A DNA stretch of 63,778 nt from Mycolicibacterium vulneris (GTDB taxonomy: Bacteria > Actinomycetota > Actinomycetes > Mycobacteriales > Mycobacteriaceae). Below are positions 34,487 through 43,568 of the stretch, in pieces. The notes beneath the pieces are model-generated. The model made no database searches. It saw only the letters and a program-made list of their open reading frames with translations, and was not told where the DNA came from. Each line of letters opens with the position of its first letter. The stretch's first letter is position 1. Location: the NCBI RefSeq assembly GCF_002104765.1, contig NZ_NCXM01000034.1:1-63778 (forward strand), in the 5' to 3' direction. The position numbers and the translations under genes are program-made.

Positions 34487-35521
34487 TTATTCGGGCTTGG
34501 TGCTGCGGCCCAGGAGCAGGGCCATCGCCTCGTCGACCGACAGCCCTTTGTGGCACACGCGGTGCACGGCGTCGGTGAGGGGCATCTCGACGTCGTAACT
34601 GGCGGCCAGCGCCAGCACCGACTCGCACGAGGTCACGCCCTCGACGACGTGCCCGTCACCGCCGTCGGGAGTGCCCCCCAGCAGCGACTGGATGGTCGCT
34701 CCCCGGCCGAGCCGTTCGCCCAGGGAGCGGTTGCGCGAACGCGGTGAGCTGCAGGTCGCCACCAGGTCGCCCACGCCGGCCAGCCCGGCCAGCGTCGCGC
34801 CCTTGGCGCCGAGCGCAATGCCCAGCCGCATGATCTCGGCCAGGCCGCGGGTGATGATCGCCGCCGTGGTGTTCTCGCCTAGCCCGACGCCGACGGCCAT
34901 CCCGCACGCGAGGGCGATGACGTTCTTGCAGGCCCCGCCGATCTCGGTGCCGACCACGTCGCTGTTGGTGTACGGGCGGAAGTATCCGCTGTTCAGCATG
35001 CGCTGCAGGGCGACCGCCCGGCCCGAGTCGCTGCACGCGATGACGGTAGCGGCGGGCTGGGATGCGGCGATCTCGCTGGCCAGGTTCGGCCCCGAGATCA
35101 CCGCGACCTGGGACGGGTCGACGCCGGTGACCGAGACGATGACCTGGCTCATCCGCATCAGCGTGCCCAGCTCAATGCCCTTGGCCAGGCTGACCAGGGT
35201 CGCGCCCTGGCGAATCAGCGGCGCCCAGCGCTCGAGGTTGCCGCGCATCGTCTGCGCCGGCACGCCCAGCAACACCGTCGAGGCGTCGCGCAGCGCTTCG
35301 GCGGCGTCGGCGGTGGCGCGGATGCCCGGCGGCAACTCCGTGCCGGGCAGGTAGTCGGGGTTGCACCGGGTGGAATTGATCTGCTCGGCGAGCTCGGGCC
35401 TGCGGGTCCACAGCATGACCCTGGCCTCCGGTCCCCCGGCTTCGACCAGCACCTTGGCCAACGCCGTTCCCCACGCCCCGGCACCCATGACCGCGACGGC
35501 ACCCGATGATGCGTTGGTCAT
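34487..35521 (-). CDS. gpsA: NAD(P)-dependent glycerol-3-phosphate dehydrogenase
   Basis: A 344-residue GpsA that reduces dihydroxyacetone phosphate to sn-glycerol 3-phosphate for phospholipid synthesis. It has the dinucleotide motif VMGAGAWGTALA, the central GGACKNVIALACGMAVG with catalytic Lys, and the C-terminal domain. It corresponds to Rv2982c (gpdA2). The ATG is at 35519-35521; ddlA follows 79 bp downstream. Confidence 0.95.
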   Translation of the reverse strand: MTNASSGAVAVMGAGAWGTALAKVLVEAGGPEARVMLWTRRPELAEQINSTRCNPDYLPGTELPPGIRATADAAEALRDASTVLLGVPAQTMRGNLERWAPLIRQGATLVSLAKGIELGTLMRMSQVIVSVTGVDPSQVAVISGPNLASEIAASQPAATVIACSDSGRAVALQRMLNSGYFRPYTNSDVVGTEIGGACKNVIALACGMAVGVGLGENTTAAIITRGLAEIMRLGIALGAKGATLAGLAGVGDLVATCSSPRSRNRSLGERLGRGATIQSLLGGTPDGGDGHVVEGVTSCESVLALAASYDVEMPLTDAVHRVCHKGLSVDEAMALLLGRSTKPE

Positions 35522-35680
35522 GTACCACCCCCTGTCCGTGGTCGGTGTTGCTCACGCGGCACGCGCAGCCGCTACACCCTAGATCAGCGACGGACCGGGC
35601 GTCACGCGAGTCAGCGTGTCCCGCGCGATCCCGCTGGCTCGCGAGCGATCCGCGGCGCGGCGCTGGCAGGATGACATCTC

Positions 35681-36331
35681 ATGAGCGGCATACCGGCCAA
35701 CGGCGCTGGCGACGTGGCGTTGATCATCGCCGTCAAGAGGTTGGCCGCGGCCAAGACCAGGCTGGCGCCGGTCTTCTCGGCGCGCACCCGGGAAAGCGTG
35801 GTGCTCGCCATGTTGATCGACACGCTGACCGCCGCAGGACGGGTCCGATCGCTGGGCTCGATCACCGTGATCACGCCCGACGACGCCGCGGCGGCCGCGG
35901 CCACCGAGCTGGGCGCTGACGTGCTCGCCGACCCGACGCCCGAGGGTCACCCCGATCCGCTGAACAACGCCATCACCACCGCGGAGCGCGCGGTGGGCAG
36001 ATCATTCGCCAATGTCGTTGCGCTGCAAGGGGATTTACCGGCGCTGCAGACTCAGGAACTGAACGAGGCGATCGCCGCCGCGCGCCAGCACCGGCGTAGC
36101 TTCGTCGCCGACCGGCTGGCGACGGGCACCGCCGCCCTGTTTGCGTTCGGCAGTCCGCTCGACCCCCGGTTCGGGTCCGATTCCTCGGCGCGGCACCGCA
36201 GTTCGGGCGCGATCGAGCTCACCGGCGCCTGGCCCGGCCTGCGGTGCGACGTCGACACTCCCACCGACCTCGCCGCCGCCCGCCGCCTCGGGGTGGGGGC
36301 TGCGACCGCCCGGGCCATCGCACCGCACTGA
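35681..36331 (+). CDS. fbiD: PEP guanylyltransferase FbiD (coenzyme F420 biosynthesis)
   Basis: A 216-residue member of the CofC/FbiD nucleotidyltransferase family, corresponding to Rv2983. The mycobacterial enzyme transfers GMP to phosphoenolpyruvate, feeding FbiA in F420 synthesis. The N-terminal VKRLAAAKTRLAP is the conserved nucleotide-binding loop, and LQGDLPAL and CDVDTPTDL carry metal-binding aspartates. The ATG is at 35681; the 159-bp divergent gap to gpsA provides promoters for both. Confidence 0.93.
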   Translation: MSGIPANGAGDVALIIAVKRLAAAKTRLAPVFSARTRESVVLAMLIDTLTAAGRVRSLGSITVITPDDAAAAAATELGADVLADPTPEGHPDPLNNAITTAERAVGRSFANVVALQGDLPALQTQELNEAIAAARQHRRSFVADRLATGTAALFAFGSPLDPRFGSDSSARHRSSGAIELTGAWPGLRCDVDTPTDLAAARRLGVGAATARAIAPH

Positions 36332-36344
36332 TTTCGCTCACCCT

Positions 36345-36366
36345 GGACAAATCTGTCCGATGGGTT
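36345..36366. promoter_or_regulatory. Dyad and possible promoter upstream of ppk1
   Basis: GGACA (36345-36349) and TGTCC (36354-36358) form a dyad. TGGACA (36344-36349) and TAACGT (36366-36371) are 16 bp apart and could be -35 and -10 elements of ppk1, whose start lies about 50 bp downstream. Evidence is limited to sequence match. Confidence 0.35.
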
Positions 36367-36419
36367 AACGTCGTCCCAACGGCGAATGGATGTCCCTCGA
36401 GCGCTAGCAGCATCCGCGC

Positions 36420-38609
36420 GTGATGAGCAATGATCGCAGGGTGACTGAAATCGAAGCTGAGGCGCGACCCGACGAGAATTTGTGGCGTTCAGGCGACTCG
36501 GCCGTGGCGGCACCACCGGCTGCGACCCAGGCCGCGCTGACCGATCTGCCGGACGATCGTTACCTCAACCGCGAACTGAGCTGGCTGGACTTCAACGCTC
36601 GCGTGCTGGCGCTGGCCGACGACAACTCGTTGCCGCTGCTGGAACGCGCCAAGTTCCTGGCAATCTTCGCCTCCAATCTCGACGAGTTCTATATGGTGCG
36701 CGTCGCCGGCCTCAAGCGCCGGGACGAGATGGGGCTGTCGGTTCGCTCCGCCGACGGTTTGACGCCGCGCAAGCAGCTCGCCCTCATCGGGGAACAGACT
36801 CAGCGGATCGCGACCCGGCATGCGCGGGTGTTCCTCGATTCGGTGCGGCCGGCGCTCGCCGAGGAAGGTATCCACATCGTGACGTGGGCCGACCTCGATC
36901 AGGCCGAGCGCGACGAATTGTCGTCCTATTTCACCGAACAGGTCTTCCCCGTCCTGACACCGCTGGCCGTCGATCCCGCGCACCCGTTCCCGTTCGTCAG
37001 CGGGCTGAGCCTGAACCTGGCGGTCATGGTGCGCCAGCCTGAGGACGGCGGGCAGCACTTCGCGCGAGTCAAGGTGCCCAACAACGTCGATCGCTTCGTC
37101 GAACTCCCCGCCATCAACAGCGCTGACGGCTCGGGGCGGACCGTCGTCCGGTACTTGCCCATGGAAGAGCTGATCGCCGCCTTCCTTCCTCTTCTGTTCC
37201 CGGGCATGGAAATCGTGGAGCATCACGCTTTCCGCATCACCCGCAACGCCGACATGGAGGTCGAAGAAGACCGCGACGAGGATCTGTTGCAGGCGCTGGA
37301 ACGGGAATTGGCGCGCCGGCGGTTCGGCCCGCCGGTGCGACTCGAGATCGCCGACGACATGACCGAAGGCATGCTGGAATTGCTGCTGCGCGAACTCGAC
37401 GTGCATCCCGGTGACGTCATCGAAGTGCCGGGCCTGCTCGACCTTTCGTCGCTGTGGCAGATCTACGGCCTGGACCGGCCGGCGCTCAAGGACCCGGCGT
37501 TCGTGCCGGACACCCACCCCGCCTTCGCCGACCGCGAATCTCCCAAGAGCATCTTCGCGACGCTGCGCGAGGGCGACGTCTTGGTGCACCACCCGTACGA
37601 CTCCTTCTCCACCAGCGTGCAGCGCTTCATCCAGCAGGCCGCCGCGGACCCCAACGTGCTCGCGATCAAACAAACGCTGTACCGCACCTCCGGTGATTCG
37701 CCGATCGTGCGGGCGCTGATCGAAGCGGCCGAGGCCGGAAAGCAGGCCGTGGCACTCGTCGAGATCAAGGCGCGATTCGACGAGCAGGCCAACATCCGTT
37801 GGGCGCGCGCACTCGAGCAGGCGGGCGTGCATGTGGTCTACGGGCTCGTCGGTCTCAAGACGCACTGCAAGACCTGCTTGGTGGTGCGCCGCGAGGGTTC
37901 AGCGATCCGGCGCTACTGCCACATCGGAACCGGCAACTACAACAGCAAGACCGCACGCCTGTATGAGGATGTCGGCCTGCTGACGGCGAACCCCGACATC
38001 GGCGCGGACCTCACCGATTTGTTCAATTCGCTTACCGGCTATTCGCGTAAGGTCTCCTACCGCAATCTGCTGGTGGCGCCGCACGGAATTCGCGCCGGCA
38101 TCATCGAACGCGTCGAACGCGAGATCGAAGCGCACCGCGAACGCGGCAACGGGCGCATCCGCCTGAAGATGAATGCGCTTGTCGACGAGCAGGTGATCGA
38201 CGCGCTGTATCGGGCGTCGCAGGCGGGCGTCCGGGTCGAGGTCGTGGTGCGCGGCATCTGCGCGCTGCGCCCGGGCGCCGAGGGTTTCTCCGAAAACATT
38301 TTCGTCCGCTCCATTCTCGGCCGCTTCCTGGAGCACTCGCGGATCATCCATTTCCGCAACATCAACGAGTTCTGGATCGGCAGCGCGGACATGATGCACC
38401 GCAATCTCGATCGGCGCGTGGAGGTGCTGGCTCAGGTCAAGGACCCCAGGCTCACCGCGCAGCTCGATGAATTGTTCGAATCCGCACTGGATCCGTCGAC
38501 CCGGTGCTGGGAACTGGGGCCCGACGGGCAGTGGACCCCATCGCCACAAGAGGGCCATACCGTGCGTGACCACCAAGTATCCTTGATGGAGCGGCATCGC
38601 AGTCCTTAG
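36420..38609 (+). CDS. ppk1: Polyphosphate kinase 1
   Basis: A 729-residue PPK1 that makes inorganic polyphosphate from ATP. It has the N-terminal helical domain, a head domain, and two phospholipase-D-like catalytic domains. The autophosphorylated histidine is about residue 501 in CHIGTGNYNSKTARLYEDVG. The start may be GTG at 36420 or the next codon ATG at 36423; both give MSNDRR. It corresponds to Rv2984. mutT1 follows after 86 bp on the same strand. Confidence 0.97.
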   Translation: MMSNDRRVTEIEAEARPDENLWRSGDSAVAAPPAATQAALTDLPDDRYLNRELSWLDFNARVLALADDNSLPLLERAKFLAIFASNLDEFYMVRVAGLKRRDEMGLSVRSADGLTPRKQLALIGEQTQRIATRHARVFLDSVRPALAEEGIHIVTWADLDQAERDELSSYFTEQVFPVLTPLAVDPAHPFPFVSGLSLNLAVMVRQPEDGGQHFARVKVPNNVDRFVELPAINSADGSGRTVVRYLPMEELIAAFLPLLFPGMEIVEHHAFRITRNADMEVEEDRDEDLLQALERELARRRFGPPVRLEIADDMTEGMLELLLRELDVHPGDVIEVPGLLDLSSLWQIYGLDRPALKDPAFVPDTHPAFADRESPKSIFATLREGDVLVHHPYDSFSTSVQRFIQQAAADPNVLAIKQTLYRTSGDSPIVRALIEAAEAGKQAVALVEIKARFDEQANIRWARALEQAGVHVVYGLVGLKTHCKTCLVVRREGSAIRRYCHIGTGNYNSKTARLYEDVGLLTANPDIGADLTDLFNSLTGYSRKVSYRNLLVAPHGIRAGIIERVEREIEAHRERGNGRIRLKMNALVDEQVIDALYRASQAGVRVEVVVRGICALRPGAEGFSENIFVRSILGRFLEHSRIIHFRNINEFWIGSADMMHRNLDRRVEVLAQVKDPRLTAQLDELFESALDPSTRCWELGPDGQWTPSPQEGHTVRDHQVSLMERHRSP

Positions 38610-38695
38610 CTCTGTGCGGTGACTTCCGGTTGTTTCTGCGGGCCGACCGTGGTCAAGCGTGCGGCTCTGAGGTGAATTGATCTGCAGGAGTTGAG

Positions 38696-39643
38696 GTGCC
38701 GACCCAGAACTCGTCCACCGCTCGGCGCTCCGGAAGCCGAATCGTCCATGCCGCCGGCGCGGTGCTGTGGCGACCGGGCAATGCTGCCGCGGACGACCAC
38801 CACGTCGAGATCGCCGTCATTCACCGTCCCCGGTATGACGACTGGTCACTGCCCAAAGGCAAGGTGGACCCCGGCGAGACGGCCCCGGTGGCCGCCGTGC
38901 GCGAGGTGCGCGAGGAGACGGGGCAGCACGCAGTCCTCGGCAGGCGGCTCGACTTGGTGAGCTATCCAATCGACCAGGGCGTCAAAAAGGTTTACTACTG
39001 GGCGGCCCGCGCCATCGGCGGCGAATTCGTGCCGAACCACGAGGTGGACCGGTTGCTCTGGCTCCCGCTCGCCGAGGCAATGCAGAGGCTCGATTACTCG
39101 CAAGACCGAAAAGTGTTGCGCCACTTCAATAGAAAACCCGCCGCCACGAAAACCTTGTTGGTGGTGCGGCACGCCACGGCTGGACGCAAATCGCGTTTCT
39201 CCGGCAATGATGCCATGCGGCCGCTGGACAAGCGCGGCCGCGCACAGGCCGAGGCGCTGGTGCCGCAGCTCCTCGCCTTCGGTGCGTCACAGGTGTACGC
39301 GGCCGACCGCGTCCGCTGTCACCAGACCGTGGAACCGCTTGCCGCCGAATTGGGCGTACCCATACACAACGAGCCCGCCCTCACCGAAGAGGCCTATCTC
39401 AAGAATGCGAAACGCGGGCGCCACCGAATGCTGGAAATCGCCGAGCAACAAGGCACACCGGTTGTCTGCACCCAGGGCAAGGTGATTCCGGACTTGATCG
39501 CGTGGTGGTGTGAACGCGATGGCGTGCGGCCCGACAAGTCGCGCAACCACAAGGGCAGCACCTGGGTGCTGTCTCTGTTCGACGGTCGATTGGTGGCCGC
39601 CGACCACATCGGTGGTGCACTGGCCGCCAACGTCCGGGCCTAG
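38696..39643 (+). CDS. mutT1: MutT1: Nudix hydrolase fused to histidine phosphatase
   Basis: A 315-residue two-domain protein. The N-terminal Nudix domain has the box GKVDPGETAPVAAVREVREE (from 55). The C-terminal histidine phosphatase domain begins LLVVRHATAGRKS. This fusion corresponds to Rv2985, which removes 8-oxo-dGTP and related diadenosine nucleotides. The start is GTG at 38696. The TAG stop is followed by two repeat units and then a strong hairpin facing hupB. Confidence 0.95.
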   Translation: MPTQNSSTARRSGSRIVHAAGAVLWRPGNAAADDHHVEIAVIHRPRYDDWSLPKGKVDPGETAPVAAVREVREETGQHAVLGRRLDLVSYPIDQGVKKVYYWAARAIGGEFVPNHEVDRLLWLPLAEAMQRLDYSQDRKVLRHFNRKPAATKTLLVVRHATAGRKSRFSGNDAMRPLDKRGRAQAEALVPQLLAFGASQVYAADRVRCHQTVEPLAAELGVPIHNEPALTEEAYLKNAKRGRHRMLEIAEQQGTPVVCTQGKVIPDLIAWWCERDGVRPDKSRNHKGSTWVLSLFDGRLVAADHIGGALAANVRA

Positions 39644-39755
39644 CGTGATGGCGGCGGCCCGCTGCACCCGGCTCCGCCGCGCTTGCGACCGCCGCTAACA
39701 CGATGGCGGCGGCCCGCTGCACCCGGCTCCGCCGCGCTTGCGACCGCCGCTAAGC
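39644..39755. repeat. 55-bp tandem repeat, two units (array 4)
   Basis: Two copies, each ending in GCTAA at 39696 and 39751, contain CCCGGCTCCGCCGCGCTTGC. GCGGCGG and CCGCCGC at the ends are perfectly complementary. Read on the minus strand each unit begins TTAG. The first unit follows directly on the mutT1 TAG. Compared with arrays 1-3, the loop reads TCC instead of TAC. Confidence 0.92.
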
Positions 39756-39756
39756 G

Positions 39757-39803
39757 CACGAATACCCTTCGGGGGCACCGTTGCCGCCCGAAGGGTATTC
39801 GTG
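39757..39803. terminator. 17-bp perfect inverted repeat between mutT1 and hupB
   Basis: CACGAATACCCTTCGGG (39757-39773) pairs fully with 39787-39803. GGCA/TGCC inside the loop extends the stem further. It lies between the convergent mutT1 and hupB stops, so it can end transcription from both sides. It has no long U-run. Confidence 0.85.
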
Positions 39804-39821
39804 TCTAGAACTTGACTCCGC

Positions 39822-40460
39822 TTACTTGCGACCGCGACGCGCGGTCGTCTTCTTGGCGGGAGCCTTGCGGGCCGGAGCCTTGCTCGCAGCCTTCTTGGCC
39901 GGAGCCTTGGTCACGGCCTTCTTGGCCGGAGCCTTCTTGACCGCAGCCTTCTTGGCCGGAGCCTTGGTCGCCGCCTTGCGCACCGGAGCCTTGGTCGCGG
40001 CCTTCTTGGCCGGGGCCTTGGTCGCGGCCTTGCGAGCCGGAGCCTTCTTGGCCGCCGCCTTCTTGGCGGGAGCCTTCTTGGCCGCAGCCTTCTTGGCGGG
40101 AGCCTTCTTCGCGGCTGTCTTCTTAGCCGCACCACCCGCTACCACACCGCGCTTGACGGCTGGGCCTTCCGACGGGAGGCGCTGTGCGCCAGACACAACC
40201 GCTTTGAACTGAGCACCGGGGCGGAACGCCGGGACGGACGTCGGCTTCACCTTCACGGTCTCACCGGTCCGCGGGTTGCGGGCCACCCGCGCTGCGCGAC
40301 GCCGCTGTTCGAACACACCGAAGCCGGTGATAGTGACGCTGTCGCCCTTGTGTACCGCACGCACAATGGTGTCGACAACATTCTCGACCGCAGCGGTCGC
40401 CTGTCGACGGTCCGTGTTCAATTTAGTTGTGAGCACATCAATGAGCTCTGCCTTATTCAT
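39822..40460 (-). CDS. hupB: DNA-binding protein HU homologue HupB (HLP/MDP1)
   Basis: A 212-residue mycobacterial HU. The N-terminal 90 residues are a canonical HU domain (MNKAELIDVLTTKLNTDRRQ, then GDSVTITGFGVF and RNPRTGETVKV). The C-terminal half consists of degenerate PAKKA, KAAAKKAP and KAATKAP repeats resembling eukaryotic histone H1 tails, as in Rv2986c. The protein compacts DNA and binds iron-responsive promoters. The start ATG at 40458-40460 follows a GGAGG site; an upstream frame has no support. Confidence 0.97.
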   Translation of the reverse strand: MNKAELIDVLTTKLNTDRRQATAAVENVVDTIVRAVHKGDSVTITGFGVFEQRRRAARVARNPRTGETVKVKPTSVPAFRPGAQFKAVVSGAQRLPSEGPAVKRGVVAGGAAKKTAAKKAPAKKAAAKKAPAKKAAAKKAPARKAATKAPAKKAATKAPVRKAATKAPAKKAAVKKAPAKKAVTKAPAKKAASKAPARKAPAKKTTARRGRK

Positions 40461-40617
40461 CAATCCCTCCGACGCTAGTGGTCCTCGATTTGAACCGACT
40501 AGTGGACACGGTAAACCCTCACCCAGCAAATTTCCAAGAGCCACGCGCAATTTCAGGGCAAGGCGCCCGCCGATTTCGCAATCTGGTTGCCGCCCTTGAC
40601 CGGTGGGGGCGGTGAAA

Positions 40618-40641
40618 ATCGGCTCGGTTTAGTTAGCCGAT
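40618..40641 (-). terminator. Intrinsic terminator downstream of leuD
   Basis: On the minus strand ATCGGCT and AGCCGAT form a perfect 7-bp stem around a 10-nt loop, followed by TTTT. It begins 30 bp past the leuD stop, an unusually classical terminator for this genus. It separates leuCD transcription from hupB. Confidence 0.75.
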
Positions 40642-40670
40642 CAAGCAGAAAATCGGCGTCGACCGACTAC

Positions 40671-41273
40671 TCAAGAGGTGGGCAGAGTACGCGGTTTCCA
40701 CTCCGGATACGCCGCTTCGAATGACTCGATTTTATCGAGTTTCCGCAGCGTAAGGGCTATATCGTCAAGGCCTTCGAGTAGTCGCCATGCGGTGTGGTCG
40801 TCAATCGTGAACGGCAGCACCGTCGTTCCCGCGGTGATATTTCGATCTTGAAGATTGACAGTGATTTCCAAGCCCGGGCTCTGCTCGATGAGCTTCCAGA
40901 GCAGCTCCACACCGTCCTGAGAAACTTCGGCCGCCAGCAGCCCCGCCTTGCCGGCGTTGCCACGGAAAATGTCACCGAATCGAGACGAGATGACCGCCCG
41001 GAACCCGTAGTCCATCAGTGCCCACACCGCATGCTCACGCGACGACCCCGTCCCGAAATCGGGACCGGCGACTAGCACTGACCCCCGGTCAAAGGGGCTG
41101 AGGTTGAGCACGAATGACGGATCCGACCGCCAGCTGGCGAACAAGCCGTCCTCGAAACCGGTTCGGGTGACACGCTTCAAATACACCGCCGGAATGATCT
41201 GATCCGTGTCGACATTGGAGCGCCGCAGCGGCACACCGATACCGGTGTGGGTGTGAAATGCTTCCATGCTCAT
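40671..41273 (-). CDS. leuD: 3-isopropylmalate dehydratase small subunit
   Basis: A 200-residue LeuD. With LeuC it isomerises 2-isopropylmalate to 3-isopropylmalate in leucine synthesis. It has the swivel-domain pattern IIPAVYLKRVTRTGFEDGLF and the GSSREHAVWAL motif of the aconitase family. It corresponds to Rv2987c. It starts 21 bp after the leuC stop, forming a leuC-leuD operon that ends in the intrinsic terminator above. Confidence 0.96.
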   Translation of the reverse strand: MSMEAFHTHTGIGVPLRRSNVDTDQIIPAVYLKRVTRTGFEDGLFASWRSDPSFVLNLSPFDRGSVLVAGPDFGTGSSREHAVWALMDYGFRAVISSRFGDIFRGNAGKAGLLAAEVSQDGVELLWKLIEQSPGLEITVNLQDRNITAGTTVLPFTIDDHTAWRLLEGLDDIALTLRKLDKIESFEAAYPEWKPRTLPTS

Positions 41274-41294
41274 CCCTTCAACAGTCGAAATACG

Positions 41295-42734
41295 TCAGCT
41301 CAAATCGGCTGGAGCAGACAATGTGCCGCGAACGGCTGTCGCCGCGGCAACGGCCGGAGACACCAAATGCGTGCGGCCGCCTTTACCCTGGCGTCCTTCG
41401 AAGTTGCGGTTGGACGTCGCGGCGCACCGCTGCCCCGGCGCGAGCTGGTCGGGATTCATCCCCAGACACATTGAGCAGCCCGCTTGGCGCCATTCGGCGC
41501 CGGCGGACGTGAAAACCTCACCCAGCCCTTCGGCTTCGGCCTGCGCGCGCACCCGCATCGAGCCCGGCACCACCAGCATCCGCACCCCGGGCGCGACCTT
41601 GCGGCCACGCAGCACGTCGGCGACCACGCGCAGATCTTCGATACGACCGTTGGTACAAGAGCCCACGAACACCGTGTCAACGGCGACGTCACGCATCGGC
41701 GTGCCCGGTCGAAGGTCCATATATGCCAACGCTTTCTCAGCCGCCTGGCGCTGCGCGTCGTCCGTCATCAGCTCGGGATCCGGCACCGCATCGGCCAGCG
41801 GAACGCCCTGGCCGGGGTTGGTGCCCCACGTCACAAACGGGCTCAGCGACGCGGCGTCGAGGTAGACCTCGGTGTCGAATTCGGCCCCTGGGTCGGTGTG
41901 CAGCTGCTGCCAATAGCTCATCGCCGCATCCCATTGCGTCCCCTGCGGGGCGTGCGGGCGGCCGCGCAGGAACTCGAACGTGGTTTCGTCCGGAGCCACC
42001 ATTCCCGCCCGGGCACCGGCCTCGATGCTCATATTGCAGACCGTCATCCGGCCTTCCATCGACAGCGATTGGATGGCGCTGCCGCGATATTCGATGACGT
42101 GGCCCTGCCCGCCGCCCGTACCGATCTTGGCGATCAGCGCGAGAATGATGTCCTTGGCCGTCACGCCGGCGGGCAGCTGCCCATCGACATTGACCGCCAT
42201 CGTCTTGAACGGCCGCAGCGGCAACGTCTGGGTGGCCAACACGTGCTCGACCTCCGAGGTGCCAATTCCCATGGCCAGCGCGCCGAATGCGCCGTGCGTC
42301 GACGTGTGACTATCCCCACAGACGACCGTCATTCCGGGCTGAGTGAGGCCTAGCTGCGGGCCGACGACGTGCACGATGCCCTGCTCGACGTCGCCCATTG
42401 GATATAGCCCCACACCGAATTCGGCACAATTTCGCCGCAATGTCTCGACCTGGGTTCGCGACACCGGGTCGGCAATCGGCTTGTCGATATCGGTGGTCGG
42501 AACGTTGTGATCCTCAGTGGCCAGCGTCAAATCGGGGCGGCGCACCGGCCGGCCGGCCAGGCGCAGGCCGTCGAAAGCCTGCGGGCTGGTGACCTCGTGC
42601 ACCAGATGCAGATCGATGTAGATCAGGTCCGGCTCGCTGGCACCACCGGATACCACAACGTGGTCATCCCAAACTTTTTCGGCCAGAGTGCGCGGTTTGG
42701 TGGCGGCCCCCGCCACCCCTTGGTCGATTCCCAT
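41295..42734 (-). CDS. leuC: 3-isopropylmalate dehydratase large subunit
   Basis: A 479-residue aconitase-fold subunit carrying the [4Fe-4S] cluster. The cluster cysteines are in FVGSCTNGR and CSMCLGMN. The signature VVCGDSHTSTHGAFGALAMG is present. It corresponds to Rv2988c. The ATG is at 42732-42734, divergent from an IclR regulator with 85 bp between starts. Confidence 0.96.
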   Translation of the reverse strand: MGIDQGVAGAATKPRTLAEKVWDDHVVVSGGASEPDLIYIDLHLVHEVTSPQAFDGLRLAGRPVRRPDLTLATEDHNVPTTDIDKPIADPVSRTQVETLRRNCAEFGVGLYPMGDVEQGIVHVVGPQLGLTQPGMTVVCGDSHTSTHGAFGALAMGIGTSEVEHVLATQTLPLRPFKTMAVNVDGQLPAGVTAKDIILALIAKIGTGGGQGHVIEYRGSAIQSLSMEGRMTVCNMSIEAGARAGMVAPDETTFEFLRGRPHAPQGTQWDAAMSYWQQLHTDPGAEFDTEVYLDAASLSPFVTWGTNPGQGVPLADAVPDPELMTDDAQRQAAEKALAYMDLRPGTPMRDVAVDTVFVGSCTNGRIEDLRVVADVLRGRKVAPGVRMLVVPGSMRVRAQAEAEGLGEVFTSAGAEWRQAGCSMCLGMNPDQLAPGQRCAATSNRNFEGRQGKGGRTHLVSPAVAAATAVRGTLSAPADLS

Positions 42735-42789
42735 ATCGAACTCGCCTCAATTCGCCTCGTTAGCGGCTCGCCGACCATTCGGGCTGTGA

Positions 42790-42825
42790 TCTCAGAATAC
42801 GAGACGCTAGTATCTTCTTGTGAGA
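42790..42825. promoter_or_regulatory. Imperfect dyad in leuC-IclR divergent region
   Basis: TCTCA (42790-42794) and TGAGA (42821-42825) form the outer arms; GAATAC (42795-42800) pairs approximately with GTATCTTC (42810-42817). The site ends inside the IclR gene start. An IclR protein encoded next to leuCD commonly binds such a site and controls leucine genes, as NdgR does in Streptomyces. Assigning it to this protein is inference. Confidence 0.5.
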
Positions 42826-43521
42826 CAGCATAGCGGTATCGGCGTCCTGGACAAAGCCGTGGGTATCCTCCACACGATCTCCCAATCACCCTGTGGGTTA
42901 GCCGAACTGTGTGAGCGGACCTCCTTGCCCCGCGCGACGGCCTACCGGCTGGCCGCCGCCCTCGAAGTGCATCGCCTAATGGCGCGCGACGACGAAGGAC
43001 GCTGGCTACTGGGCCCGGCCGTCACCGAACTCGCGGCCCACGTCAACGATCCGCTGCTGGCCGCCAGCAGCGCGGTGCTGCCGCTGTTGCGCGAAACCAC
43101 CGGTGAGAGCGTGCAGCTGTACCGCCGCGAGGGCACCGACCGCGTCTGCGTGGCCGCCCTGGAACCCGCTGCGGGCCTTCGCGATACGGTCCCGATCGGG
43201 GCCCGATTGCCGATGACGGCCGGGTCGGGCGCCAAAGTGCTACTGGCCCATAGCGACGCGGCCACCCAGAAAACCGTCCTCGCGACGGCGAAATTCACCG
43301 AACGAACCCTGGCCGAAGTGCGGCGGCGGGGCTGGGCCCAAAGCGTGGCCGAACGCGAGCCGGGCGTGGCGAGTGTGTCGGCGCCGGTGCGCGATGGCCG
43401 TGGTGCCGTCGTCGCGGCCATCTCGGTGTCGGGTCCCATCGACCGGATCGGCCGGCGCCCCGGGGCGCGCTGGGCCGCCGACCTCCTGTCCGCCGCCGAG
43501 GCACTCACCCGCCGCCTCTGA
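42820..43521 (+). CDS. IclR family transcriptional regulator (NdgR/Rv2989-like)
   Basis: A 233-residue protein. The winged helix-turn-helix at the N-terminus is GLAELCERTSLPRATAYRLAAALE (about 26-49), and an IclR effector-binding domain follows with LPMTAGSGAKVLLAH. It corresponds to Rv2989. In actinomycetes the orthologue NdgR controls leuCD and other amino acid genes, and the divergent placement beside leuC supports that role here. The GTG start at 42820 lies within the dyad, consistent with autoregulation. Confidence 0.9.
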   Translation: MRQHSGIGVLDKAVGILHTISQSPCGLAELCERTSLPRATAYRLAAALEVHRLMARDDEGRWLLGPAVTELAAHVNDPLLAASSAVLPLLRETTGESVQLYRREGTDRVCVAALEPAAGLRDTVPIGARLPMTAGSGAKVLLAHSDAATQKTVLATAKFTERTLAEVRRRGWAQSVAEREPGVASVSAPVRDGRGAVVAAISVSGPIDRIGRRPGARWAADLLSAAEALTRRL

Positions 43522-43568
43522 GCCACCGGCCCACACCGGATCGCAGCTGGCCTGACAGACTGACCGGC

